Notes: generated by a model from the letters alone, not told the origin. A DNA stretch of 12,500 bases from Actinidia chinensis (GCA_009663005.1 VIGQ01001628.1:20001-32500); one strand, 5' to 3'. Positions 1 to 7,240 are shown, counted from the stretch's first letter. Translations and numbers: made by a program.

Positions 1-659
1 ATCTATAAGTTTGTTTATAAATTCATGCATATATAACACCATAATTCTAGGCAACCAGCACTCCCAAAAAATTATGATTCAAAACAGAAAATCTACATGG
101 CATCATTGTAATTCCTTCTTTTTCTCTAAAAATTAAGACGTTACGGTCTTACTGAATTTTTCAATTACGCAGTGTCCATAGTACGGATAATTTTTAATAT
201 ATATAGTGAACCTTAATTAATGTACCATTAGCAATCTATGTTTTAACACCTTGTGCGTTGGATTCCAACAGTGGCCCGTAATATATTGCCTCGATTCTTA
301 TTTTTTTTTATTTTTTTTTATTTTTCCTGGACCACAATCAATTGAAAATAAATAAAAAATTGACAAAAAATAAAGACAGAGATAATGAAAATAAAAAAAG
401 CATTATACAAAAAGTTGGACAAACCAAATGGCCCTTGCACCCTCGTGATAATTTTGAAATTCCATTTATTTATTCCATTTTATTCTATGGGTAGTTGAAA
501 AAAATGTCAAGTTAGATTAGATATTTGTAGTTACATGATCAGATTAAAATTTGTTTGAAAAAAAATGAATAGCAAGTATAATTTTGAAAGTAAATTATAA
601 CATAAATATTAAAATTTGTATAATCATAATTTGATAGAACAATTCATATGTTTTGCTTT
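1..659. other. AT-rich intergenic DNA, no gene seen
   Basis: No coding frame of note, RNA gene or transposon terminus was recognised here. The stretch is very AT-rich, with a T-tract region at about 301-325 made of long T runs broken by single A residues, and several A-rich runs between 340 and 410. It is probably ordinary plant intergenic sequence or a transposon remnant too old to recognise. Confidence 0.6.
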
Positions 660-968
660 ACATAGGAGAGGCTGACGGGGGTAAGAGGTCGAACAAAAAA
701 GAAACCACGAGACTTTAGTAGCTCAACTTTCGTCACTTAATGGTGGTGATAGAGCAAAAGGGCGTGACGATTACGGTTGGGGGAGAACGATGAAGGTGGG
801 GTGGTTGGTGAGGGGCGATGGCGCTGGAGAAGGGTGTTGGCGCCGAATATGGTGGGGGGGTGCCACAAAATGCTAACGTTTTACAACTTTTTTTTCACAA
901 TATTGTACAACACATCAAATGCAAATGAACGTCCGTGCTATTTAGGAAAAAAAACCCAAAAGGTGTAA
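660..968. other. G-rich patch of unknown origin
   Basis: Base composition changes sharply here: the top strand between about 735 and 865 is rich in GG, GGG and GGGG runs, including a run of seven G at about 853-859, in otherwise AT-rich DNA. A 63-codon open frame (777-968) starts at a non-ATG codon and encodes a low-complexity Gly/Trp/Arg-rich start, so I do not regard it as a gene. The G runs are spaced too widely for a classic four-tract quadruplex. It may be a fragment of a degraded gene or transposon. Confidence 0.35.
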
Positions 969-1304
969 AAAACGAGTCGTGTCTCATTTATTCGGGCTAA
1001 AGATATTCATATTTGTTTAACAAATATTGTAACAATGATTGTAAACCAGTATTTGCCTCACGCAATGTGTAGGGTTTGTTTTTTAGTTTGGTTGGAGATG
1101 ATGACATAGGGATGTTGGAGGTGTAAATGGAACAAATAAAAATCTTAAATAGTTGGATTGTATTGAGAAAGTGGGTGTGCTTGAGATGGTTTGGTTTGCG
1201 TTTGAAGCTCCCCAGCTACAAGTTAGGGCCAACAAGCATGTGGCAAGGCTATGACGGAGCAAGGAAAGTTTATAACTTAAAAAAAAAAATCACTTTTTAA
1301 CCTT
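969..1304. other. Unassigned sequence
   Basis: Moderately AT-rich sequence without a long open frame, transposon ends or RNA-gene signals. I see nothing in it that I can name. Confidence 0.5.
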
Positions 1305-1380
1305 TGGTAACAAATTAAACTCTATAGTTTCAATTACAATAAATTAAATTTATAGTTTTGTTTCAATCACAATTAAAGCC
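1305..1380. repeat. Two imperfect ~30-bp units of a dispersed plant repeat
   Basis: Two adjacent units begin with AAATTAAA (1312 and 1341), carry a TATAGTTT core, and end in a TTTCAAT-CACAAT type sequence. The second unit has a few extra bases. The wording AAATTAAACTCTATAGTTTC followed by a TTTCAATCACAATTAAA block resembles a common dispersed repeat of eudicot genomes, but I cannot assign it to a transposon superfamily and see no clear ends. The remainder up to 1470 may belong to the same element. Confidence 0.4.
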
Positions 1381-1750
1381 TTTTTCGTCCGTTTTCATCT
1401 ATTTAAAACTGACTAAACCAACTAGTTCTTATCAAAATTTAAAAAAATGATATTGTTCAATGTTTCTCCGATTTTAAAGCCCTAGTTAAAATAATTGGGA
1501 CTTATTTCCAAGCAAAACTTAAAAGCACAAAGATTCTCTTTATGTAGTCACTATGAAACATTTTCTTCAACCAATTTACGCCGTAATTGGCTTGACTAAG
1601 GCTGTAAAAGAGAGAAAATGTCAAACGGTTCAATTTTATAAAAGTTTTTGGCGATACTAGTTGGTTCGTCAACATTATGAAAAGTGAAGCATAATATTCA
1701 ACTGTGTCGCTCCTTCACTTTGCATCTTCACATGATATTGCTTCATTACA
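1381..1750. other. Unassigned sequence left of the hAT insertion
   Basis: No open frame or RNA gene seen. This is the left flank of the hAT element at 1759. It was continuous with the sequence from 3266 onwards before that insertion, so any gene or repeat spanning the site has been split. Confidence 0.5.
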
Positions 1751-1758
1751 TAAGTGAC
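1751..1758 (+). repeat. Left 8-bp target-site duplication (TAAGTGAC)
   Basis: TAAGTGAC directly precedes the element terminus CAGGCCCGGCC and recurs exactly at 3258-3265 directly after the other terminus. An 8-bp duplication is the hallmark of hAT insertion. The perfect match suggests the insertion is not very old. Confidence 0.85.
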
Positions 1759-1924
1759 CAGGCCCGGCCTTGAGATTTCCCCGGGGCCCTAAGCGCAAAA
1801 TCGATTTGTGGTCTTTCATTTTTAAAGAATACAACATTTGCAAAACATACAACAAATCATCTCAAACCAAAAAACTTAACAACAATTTGGGATCATCAAC
1901 AGTTACTTACATTACATTAACGAT

Positions 1925-2160
1925 AAAGTTCCTTAAACATCGCTCTCTTGCATTTTTAAAGGCAAATAAATCATCAAACTAACTAGTCATAAATCTATTT
2001 TCCTGCAAATCATTTTCAATGGATACATTGCTATCCATTCATCTTCTTGTGACCTGGTTGATCGAAGGTAATTTTTAACATTTTTACTTTGAAAAACTTC
2101 TTTCTCCCCGATGCACCTGTAACCCAGAATAGTCAAAAGTATTCTAAAAAAATCAGCATC
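1925..2160 (-). pseudogene. Relic of hAT transposase C-terminal dimerisation domain
   Basis: On the minus strand, pieces of the conserved C-terminal region of plant ZMYM1-like hAT transposases appear in order but in shifting frames. An RILLTI segment lies near 2130-2150, an ASGERK/SFSK-like segment near 2088-2118, a KNYLRSTRSQE segment near 2050-2083, an SIENDL segment near 2006-2023, and an FDDLFAFKNARERC segment near 1937-1978. The family consensus, as I know it, runs VASAERSFSKLKLIK, YLRSTMSQERLNGLA, SIE, then a D-F-A-x-K-x-A-R tail, so order and spacing fit. In the intact protein this region (Dimer_Tnp_hAT) mediates dimerisation in the nucleus. Several single-base indels break the frame and an in-frame stop follows, so no functional protein can be made. 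The catalytic core is absent. Confidence 0.75.
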
Positions 2161-2169
2161 CCATGAATT

Positions 2170-2750
2170 CAGTAGATTCTAAGCTAGTCCTATTGTCTAT
2201 GTGTGCTTGTAATTACAGTTAGTGGATTAGATTAAGTTCTCTTACAAAATTAATGTTGAAGTTAGCATTTTTACCATTAGATTATAAAAATGGTTTGGGA
2301 GCCACTCAGCTTTCAATTGGACTCTGGGAAAGCCACCAGTGGCATACCAACACCCTACCTTCGTATGAATCTTATCCCGAAAACATGATTTGATTCCCCA
2401 CAACCCATATCAATTGTTACAACACAGAGACCACCCCACCTGAAAAAAACTGGAAATATCCTCGACAATCGGTTATGTGATTTCATTGAGCTTCGGTTTG
2501 CCGTGAAGTTTTCAATTGGAATCTCTGTTGGATTTCATTCATACAAATGATCTTTGGGTCTTGGCTCTTTACAAAATAGAAGTTGGGTGCTTGTATATTG
2601 GTATTAAGTCAAAATGGATCAAATCAGAAAAATCAATTTATAAACCCTAAACGAAAGAGATATTTCTTTCCGTAACAAGTATGTGAAAATGGATCAATTT
2701 ATCACACCGAAATAGCACGCACGGATCAATCATAATCAGTCATTCAGTCA
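2170..2750. other. Unrecognised internal filler of the hAT element
   Basis: This stretch separates the transposase relic from the exon-like block. It has no long open frame and no match I recognise. The patch at about 2290-2520 is less AT-rich than its surroundings and could be a second captured segment or a very decayed part of the transposase gene. Confidence 0.35.
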
Positions 2751-2754
2751 ATTG

Positions 2755-3018
2755 AAAGGTTCAAAGAGAGAAACCGACCTTGAATTGGAGGCTTCTGACC
2801 TTCGGCGGCCGTAGATCCTTCGCGTCTCGCTGAGCGTCTTCAATGTGGCCTCTGCTTTACAACAATCTGGATTTTCTCTCTTTCCTTGCTTCAAGTTAGC
2901 CTTCCTCTTTCAGTCTTTTTCGGAGAATCGGAAACCCCTGTTCTTTAGCTCCAAGATGATTCGGAAGCCTTCTTTTGGTTTTGGATCCATGGGACTAGTT
3001 TTGTCTTCAGGGGTAAGT
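2755..3018 (+). pseudogene. Probable captured 5' UTR plus first exon encoding a transit-peptide-like N-terminus
   Basis: A GC-richer block (about 2775-2840, UTR-like) leads into an open frame whose first sense codons, from 2845, read VASALQQSGFSLFPC, about 56 codons in all. The piece has about 11 Ser, 10 Phe, 6 Lys/Arg and one acidic residue, typical of a chloroplast or mitochondrial targeting peptide. The frame reaches a strong splice donor: GTAAGT at 3013-3018, after exactly 56 codons (phase 0). The nearest ATG (2843-2845) is followed by one extra T. Without that T it would read ATG GCC TCT GCT (Met-Ala-Ser-Ala), a classic transit-peptide start, so the start appears frameshifted. No further exon follows; beyond 3030 the sequence returns to hAT subterminal T-rich and GGGGCC DNA. 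The donor gene is not recognised. Capture by the transposon is an inference. Confidence 0.5.
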
Positions 3019-3039
3019 ATATGTCCTCCATAGGCTGGA

Positions 3040-3257
3040 CCTGTCCACTTTTTTTGGGTTTAAATTTTTTTTAATGGGCCTCTTTTTTTTTAGGCTTTTT
3101 TGGGGGCCATATGCAATGATTAAATGCTTCCAAAAAAAAAAAAAGAAAAAACAAGAAAATTTTTTGGCTTAATTTTTTTTTTTTTATGGGGTCCCTTTTT
3201 TTGGGCTTTTTTTTGGGGCCACTAGCAGTGCCGGTGGCTGGCCCAATGCCGGTACTT
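3040..3257. repeat. Subterminal repeat region of the hAT element, T-rich with GGGCC motifs
   Basis: Long T runs alternate with GGGCC, GGGGGCC, GGGGTCCC and GGGGCC blocks at about 3077, 3102, 3190 and 3215, with a run of about 13 A at about 3131-3143. Short clustered motifs near the ends are typical hAT transposase-binding regions. The function is inferred from the superfamily. Confidence 0.5.
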
Positions 3258-3265
3258 TAAGTGAC
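3258..3265 (+). repeat. Right 8-bp target-site duplication (TAAGTGAC)
   Basis: Exact copy of 1751-1758, placed directly after the right terminus of the hAT element. Confidence 0.85.
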
Positions 3266-3607
3266 AAAAGTATGCAATAGGAAAATGATATGCTTCAACC
3301 TTACAAGCACATGCTGTTTTACTCGTGATTGAATGCTTTGATACTGTTAGAAGAAATTATATATGAAATCACCTCACACTGGATTATTCCATGAAATCAA
3401 GCTTTCTAACCCACTTTTTACTTCTAAAACCCATTGGACGAGGTTCCTACCAATCAGGATTTCCTGCTCAAGATTAGGGACATACAGAGTAATGATGGTG
3501 GTGTCATGCTTCAATCAATTTTTCATCCAATCCATATTAAGGATGAAGCATGATCAATTATTTTATTAAAAATTGGTTTAAATAAGCTTTTGGTTTGGGG
3601 ATTTTAG
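3266..3607. other. Unassigned sequence, possibly intronic
   Basis: No recognised gene. The 68-codon open frame at 3363-3569 does start with ATG, but nothing supports it as a gene. The segment ends in a plausible splice acceptor (a T/G-rich tract then ATTTTAG, AG at 3606-3607). It could therefore be the 3' part of an intron into which the hAT element inserted. Confidence 0.35.
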
Positions 3608-4006
3608 GAACAAGTACGCCCAAACCCATGGGGATCGAGTCCACGGAAAATCAAGGTTGTAAAACCAAATTATACTCCAATTCCTGAAAAAATAGCAAGG
3701 ATGGAAAATAGTATAATGAGAATTACAGATTGTGGGTGGAGCTCATCGAGGAGGAGATCTAGGGCTGGGAGATCTAGGTCTTGGTCTTGCTCTGGCCATT
3801 TTCTCGGAAGTGGGCAGAAGGCTAGTGCTTCGTATAGGCTTCCCTTTGCGAGTGTAACCCCAAATCTTGAACTTTCCTCTGCACCTTTTCTTCGAATCGG
3901 CAATGCTTCATCTCTCTCTCACTGGATGGAGGATCAGGTTCTCTCTCATCTATCTCTGATAAGTAGGGCGAGGCTCAAGGCAAGGCGGGAAAACGAAATA
4001 ATTTGA
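3608..4006 (+). pseudogene. Exon-like open frame of unknown function, possible terminal exon or gene fragment
   Basis: The frame is open for 132 codons from 3608 to the TGA at 4004-4006, and an in-frame TAG overlaps the putative acceptor AG (3606-3607). It opens exactly where an intron could end, which is what a spliced terminal exon looks like. The first third reads EQVRPNPWGSSPRK followed by a Lys/Pro-rich stretch containing NYTPIPEKIARME. The middle is Arg/Ser-rich (SSSRRRSRAGRSRSWS), and the tail ends RLKARRENEII. It is less AT-rich than its flanks. The first ATG in frame is 3701, which would give 101 residues. A minus-strand frame (3670-3903) overlaps it and looks like its shadow. I do not recognise a family. 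No partner exon was found upstream, and the upstream side was interrupted by the hAT insertion, so a fragment or dead gene is more likely than an active one. Confidence 0.35.
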
Positions 4007-4377
4007 CGATTCATCCAAGTGAATTTTAGAGGGTGTCATATTCCGGATAGTTCGGTTTTATAAGAAATTTAGTAACCATTCATGTTTAACGGTTCTGAAA
4101 AAATGAGAATCGGAACCTACCATTACATATTTAGACCAAACCAAAACCGATCGCCTTATTCTGTTTCGGTTTCGCGGTTCAATCCAACATTAAAACACTT
4201 TTCAATATTTTTATAAAATATAAAATTATAACAAAATTATTTATTTAAATAAACATAACTTCAATTAATGCTTCAAGTCAGAAACCAAAATTAGTATAAA
4301 ATAGTTCATAGATTGACTCGCTTAAATGATATTCATCACCAACTCTACTATTACAATTATATAACTCATAAAGTTTC

Positions 4378-4447
4378 AAAATTCATAATGGATAACAACA
4401 AAAAAATAATAAATGAAAAACTGAAAAAAAATTCATAATGGATAACA
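4378..4447 (+). repeat. Two-copy direct repeat, 50-bp period
   Basis: The 17-base word ATTCATAATGGATAACA occurs at 4381 and again at 4431, with an A-rich spacer. This is a short tandem duplication inside the CGGTT-type repeat. Confidence 0.7.
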
Positions 4448-4616
4448 AAAGAAAAATTTAACTGCTAAAATCTTGGATAGAGAAAGAATGTGAAATTTTT
4501 TTGATGAAAAATGATAGAGTAATCCTAATATCCATGGGAAGTGAAAATATTTTGTTCGAAGAAACCTAAAGTAATCACGTGTAGGTATAATTAATGTTCT
4601 AGATAAATATTTATAC

Positions 4617-4620
<4 letters not shown>

Positions 4621-4647
<27 letters not shown>
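4621..4647. repeat. (AT)n microsatellite
   Basis: About 13 uninterrupted AT units. Such tracts are usually length-variable between individuals. Confidence 0.9.
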
Positions 4648-4959
4648 ATCAATTTCGGTTCGGTTCGTTCGGTTCTAATCACGGTTTAAAAATAAAAACC
4701 GGTAACCGAACCAAATTTAAATTCGGTTCTTAATTTTTTAAAACCAGAACATAGCCATTTAACCCATAAACCATCAAAATGTCACGATTCGGTCGTCGGT
4801 TCGTTCACCCATTTTTCGATTTTTTGGACCCCCATTTAATCAATCGCAAGGCCAAGCATTTTGGATTTAGTTTTTAGATACTTTTACTAAAGACAATAAA
4901 GATGGAAACAAAAATAGATAAGAAGATATTCCCAATAGAAGGGAAGTGGATTTTCATAC

Positions 4960-5077
4960 GTTTATTTTTTTTTAATTATTTTTTTTATATTATTAAAATT
5001 AATTTATCCAACAGTGGTATAAAAATATTTGAAAAAAATAAATATTTAAATAATTTATCATAACACGAATAAAAAAC
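4960..5077 (+). mobile_element. Left part of an older Helitron copy (copy 0), interrupted by copy 1
   Basis: The stretch containing AAATATTTAAATAATTTATCATAACACGAATAAAAAA matches the 3' half of the Helitron at 6276-6733 (AAATATTTAATAAATTTATCATAATAAGGATAAAAAAA). The match resumes at 5534 on the far side of copy 1. Its own 5' end was not found; the left boundary given is approximate. Confidence 0.5.
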
Positions 5078-5533
5078 TCTATAATATAAGACCCCAAATT
5101 TTTTGAATATTCCCACACTATTTTATGGTTTTTAATCTTTATAATTAATTTAATGGCTGAGATTTCACTCAAAAAAATATCACTTTCTTCCTTTTCAAAT
5201 GTATGAGTCATACATAGGTTGTGATCTAAATAATAAAAAATCTCTAAAACTGAGCATATTTTTTTACTAATTGAATTATTTTTTTAATGGAATCTACAAA
5301 AAAAAAACTAAAAAATCCATTCATTTCTCTAGACTAACAACACTTTTTTAAAATTATTAGATTTTCTAATTTATTCTCCATTTTGTAGCAATGTATTTTT
5401 TCGTATATGCATGTAATATATCTCTTATCTGACGTTTATATATTATATATACTTTTTAGGTTGTCAAATTTTAAGAAGTACGCATAAAAGGTGGTCTTTT
5501 TTTCTAGTGCTTGTGAGCACAAGTAATTACTAG
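5078..5533 (+). mobile_element. Short non-autonomous Helitron, copy 1 (456 bp)
   Basis: It starts TCTATAATATAAGACCCC, a variant of the 5' end TCTATATTATAAAACCC seen in copies 2 and 3. It ends ACTAG followed by T, with a GTGCT-TGTG-AGCAC hairpin about ten bases before the CTAG. TC at the 5' end, a hairpin and CTRR at the 3' end, and insertion next to T are the defining Helitron features. The element has no inverted repeats or target duplication and no coding capacity, so it depends on Rep/helicase proteins from elsewhere. Its 3' half, including TTTTGTAGCAATG and TTTTTTCGTATATGCATG, closely matches copy 3. The 70-codon minus-strand frame within it is not a gene. The 5' flanking base is C rather than the usual A. 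Confidence 0.75.
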
Positions 5534-5603
5534 TTAAATTATATAATAAGTCTGAAGGGATATTAAATTGCGTTAGGTCAACTTAATTTTTTTACAATAC
5601 TAA
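5534..5603 (+). mobile_element. Right part of the older Helitron copy 0
   Basis: The sequence ATTATATAATAAGTCTGAAGGGATA continues the alignment with copy 2 (TTTTTTATTAATAAAGTCTAAAAAGATA) where it broke off at 5077. It runs to TTTTTTTACAATACT, the counterpart of TTTTTACCATAGT just before the copy 2 hairpin. The hairpin and CTAG themselves are lost. Confidence 0.45.
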
Positions 5604-5780
5604 ACTTTATTAAAGAGTCCACAATATCAATGGTTGATGTCTTCAAAATTTGCCCAAAACAGCCTGCCAACAGTCAAAAAAGCCAAGTACTACAAAATTA
5701 CCCTTTAGAAAGAGGGTTAGGGTTAATTACGACATTAAAGAAAACATACCTAAAAGAAAAAAAAAAAAAGAGTCCATCAA
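5604..5780. other. Unassigned AT-rich sequence
   Basis: No gene supported. GGGTTAGGGTTA at about 5715-5726 resembles a short telomere-box-like word but is too short to be an interstitial telomeric tract. An A run at about 5757-5769 precedes the MITE. Confidence 0.45.
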
Positions 5781-5788
5781 TATGTTTA

Positions 5789-5995
5789 AGAGTACTGATC
5801 ACACGGGAGTGCACTTGTGGTAATATCACGGGAGCGCCCTATGGTTGCTTCTCAACCATCTATTTTGAGATTGATTAGACAAATTATGTTTTATTTATTT
5901 TTTAAGTTTAATTACCTAAAATGTGTAGTTGAGAATCAGCCACGGGGGCGCTCCGTATTATTACCATGGGCCGCGCTCCCGTGTATCAGAACTCT
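5789..5995. mobile_element. MITE with ~68-bp GC-rich terminal inverted repeats
   Basis: The left arm (5789-5856) and right arm (5928-5995) are inverted copies. Both begin AGAGT[A/T]CTGAT, then CACGGGAG, GGTAATA, CGGGAGCGCC or CGGAGCGCC, and finish TTCTCAAC. The AT-rich centre is about 70 bp and non-coding, so the element could fold into a long hairpin. TATGTTTA occurs directly before the left arm (5781-5788) and at the right edge (5995-6002), giving a 7-8 bp target duplication, or 9 bp with one mismatch. Long inverted arms with a duplication near 9 bp suggest a Mutator-type MITE; an 8-bp reading would suggest hAT. The two overlapping small open frames here come from the arms and are not genes. 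Confidence 0.75.
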
Positions 5996-6002
5996 ATGTT
6001 TA

Positions 6003-6275
6003 TTATCAATAAACCATTAGAATGACTAGTCCCTATTATCGAATCTGCTTTAGTATATAATCCCAGAGCGCTAAATAGACTTTCTAACATCTATATCTAG
6101 TCCTTACACAGACTTAATAATCGATTTGAGAAACTTTGATAACAGAATTGCAAGAATCGTAGCAAGAGCACGCACATCTTCCTCCTCTTAATCTGAAGTC
6201 CTCTCAATTCAAACTTTTTCGGTATGCGAATCAATTTCGTTAGGCATTTATTAGTCACTGTGGTTTCTTTAGACA
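6003..6275. other. Unassigned sequence between MITE and Helitron
   Basis: No open frame, RNA gene or transposon end recognised. It forms the left flank of Helitron copy 2. Confidence 0.5.
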
Positions 6276-6733
6276 TCTATATTATAAAACAGAACGCATT
6301 TTTAATCTCAAATTTATATTATGTTATTTACGATTGAAATTCATTTGAGTGAATCCAACGACTGATGTTTCACCTGAGATTATATTTTTTGCCTAAAACT
6401 ATCACTTCATTATTCTCAAATGTGTGGGGCCCACATAAATTTTGATTCAATAGACAAAAAACCTCTAAAGTTTGGTATATTTTTTATACATTTAATTATT
6501 TTGTCAAAAAAAAACTAAAACACACATTTATTTTTCTTTTCTTTTTTCTTTTTTTTGTATTTAATATTTTTTATTTAATCAAATTTTTATAAAATTATAA
6601 GAGTTAAAAATAAAAAATATTTAATAAATTTATCATAATAAGGATAAAAAAAATTTTTTATTAATAAAGTCTAAAAAGATACGCTAAGAGTTATTTTTTT
6701 TTTACCATAGTGCCGAGGCACAGACATTACTAG
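6276..6733 (+). mobile_element. Short non-autonomous Helitron, copy 2 (458 bp)
   Basis: It starts TCTATATTATAAAAC after an A. It ends ACTAG before a T, with a GTGCC-GA-GGCAC hairpin at about 6710-6721, some nine bases before the CTAG. The flanking A and T match the classic Helitron A|T insertion site. The 5' half shares TTGAAATTCATTTGAGT, AATCCAACG and TTTCACCTGAGATTAT with copy 3. The 3' half instead matches the broken copy 0, so it is a different subtype or a mosaic. It has no coding capacity. Confidence 0.8.
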
Positions 6734-6734
6734 T

Positions 6735-7222
6735 TCTATATTATAAAACCCGTTATTTTGAATCTCAAAAGTATCTTTCATATTTACGGTTGAAATTCAT
6801 TTGAGTTAATCCAACGGCTGAAATTTCACCTGAGATTATTTTTCTCAAAAAAAAATATCACTTCCTTCTTTTCAAAGGTGTGGAACCCACATATGTTTTT
6901 ATCCAATGGACAAAAAAAATTCTAAAGTTGTGCTTATTTTTTATCTATTGGATCATTTTTAGTAGGCCCCACGTCAAAAAAAATTAAAACACTTCTTTTT
7001 TTCCCCTTATTTCTCTCAAACTAGCAAAATTTTTTCAAAATCAGTATAGTTTTTAATTTGTTCTTCATTTTGTAGCAATGCATCTTTTCGTATATGCATG
7101 CATTGTATCTTTTATCTGACATTTATATTTTATTTGTATTTTAGATTGTAAAACCTACAAATATTTAGAAGTGGTTTTTTTTACATAGTGCCCGTGAACA
7201 CGGTCCCCGAAGAAATTACGAG
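6735..7222 (+). mobile_element. Short non-autonomous Helitron, copy 3 (488 bp), head to tail with copy 2
   Basis: It starts TCTATATTATAAAACCC one base after the end of copy 2. The 3' end has a CCGTG-AA-CACGG hairpin (about 7192-7203) and ends ACGAG before T, so the usual CTAG has a T-to-G change. The interior matches copy 1 over TTTGTAGCAATGCATCTTTTCG and TATATGCATG. Single insertions at the A|T target next to copy 2, or tandem rolling-circle products, could both give this arrangement. It has no coding capacity. Confidence 0.78.
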
Positions 7223-7232
7223 TTTTGTTTTA

Positions 7233-7240
7233 ATAGCAGC
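7233..7240 (+). repeat. Left target-site duplication of the small hAT element (ATAGCAGC)
   Basis: Matches ATAGCAGT at 7518-7525 in seven of eight positions, at the expected location directly outside both termini. Confidence 0.65.

Larger units (their letters stand above)
1759..3257 (-). mobile_element. hAT-superfamily DNA transposon, non-autonomous, 1,499 bp
   Basis: The left terminus reads CAGGCCCGGCCTTG. The reverse complement of the right terminus reads AAGTACCGGCATTG, matching at 10 of 14 positions around the CCGGC core. Both ends are followed inward by GGGGCC-type subterminal motifs (about 1781-1787; several between 3075 and 3225). A perfect 8-bp duplication flanks the element. Minus-strand transposase remnants at 1925-2160 place the transposase 3' end at the left terminus, so the element reads right to left. 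Most of the transposase is missing. The middle is filled by unrecognised sequence (about 2170-2750) and an exon-like block (about 2755-3018). Known biology: hAT transposases can move such deleted copies in trans. The superfamily call is firm; the family (ZMYM1-like group) is inferred from the transposase relic. Confidence 0.85.
4022..4850. repeat. Decayed CGGTTCGGTT-type plant repeat (probable MITE-like or old DNA transposon)
   Basis: Both margins are rich in CGGTT/AACCG words: TTCGGTTTTA near 4050, AAAACCGATCG near 4145 and TTTCGGTTTCGCGGTTC near 4165 on the left; TTCGGTTCGGTTCG near 4653, AACCGGTAACCGAACC near 4698, ATTCGGTTC near 4722 and CGGTCGTCGGTTCG near 4790 on the right. The middle is AT-rich. 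Repeats with this wording are common in eudicot genomes, where both ends carry (CGGTT)n-like words in opposite senses. I cannot define exact termini or a target duplication, so boundaries and superfamily are uncertain. Confidence 0.45.

Noticed and set aside
775..860. G-quadruplex
   Set aside because: The runs of three or more G are separated by loops longer than the usual limit of about seven bases.
3631..3641. GGATCGAGTCC, fitting the tRNA/SINE B-box consensus
   Set aside because: No A-box at the right distance upstream, no cloverleaf and no poly-A or poly-T end; it lies in the exon-like frame.
3670..3903. 77-codon minus-strand open frame
   Set aside because: Antisense to the exon-like frame at 3608-4006, which has the better splice context; no domain recognised.
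4999..5211. 70-codon minus-strand open frame
   Set aside because: It spans the Helitron copy 0/copy 1 junction and is Ile/Lys/Phe-rich AT sequence, so it is not a gene.
5714..5728. GGGTTAGGGTTA as interstitial telomere repeat
   Set aside because: Fewer than two full units and not the plant TTTAGGG phase; likely chance.
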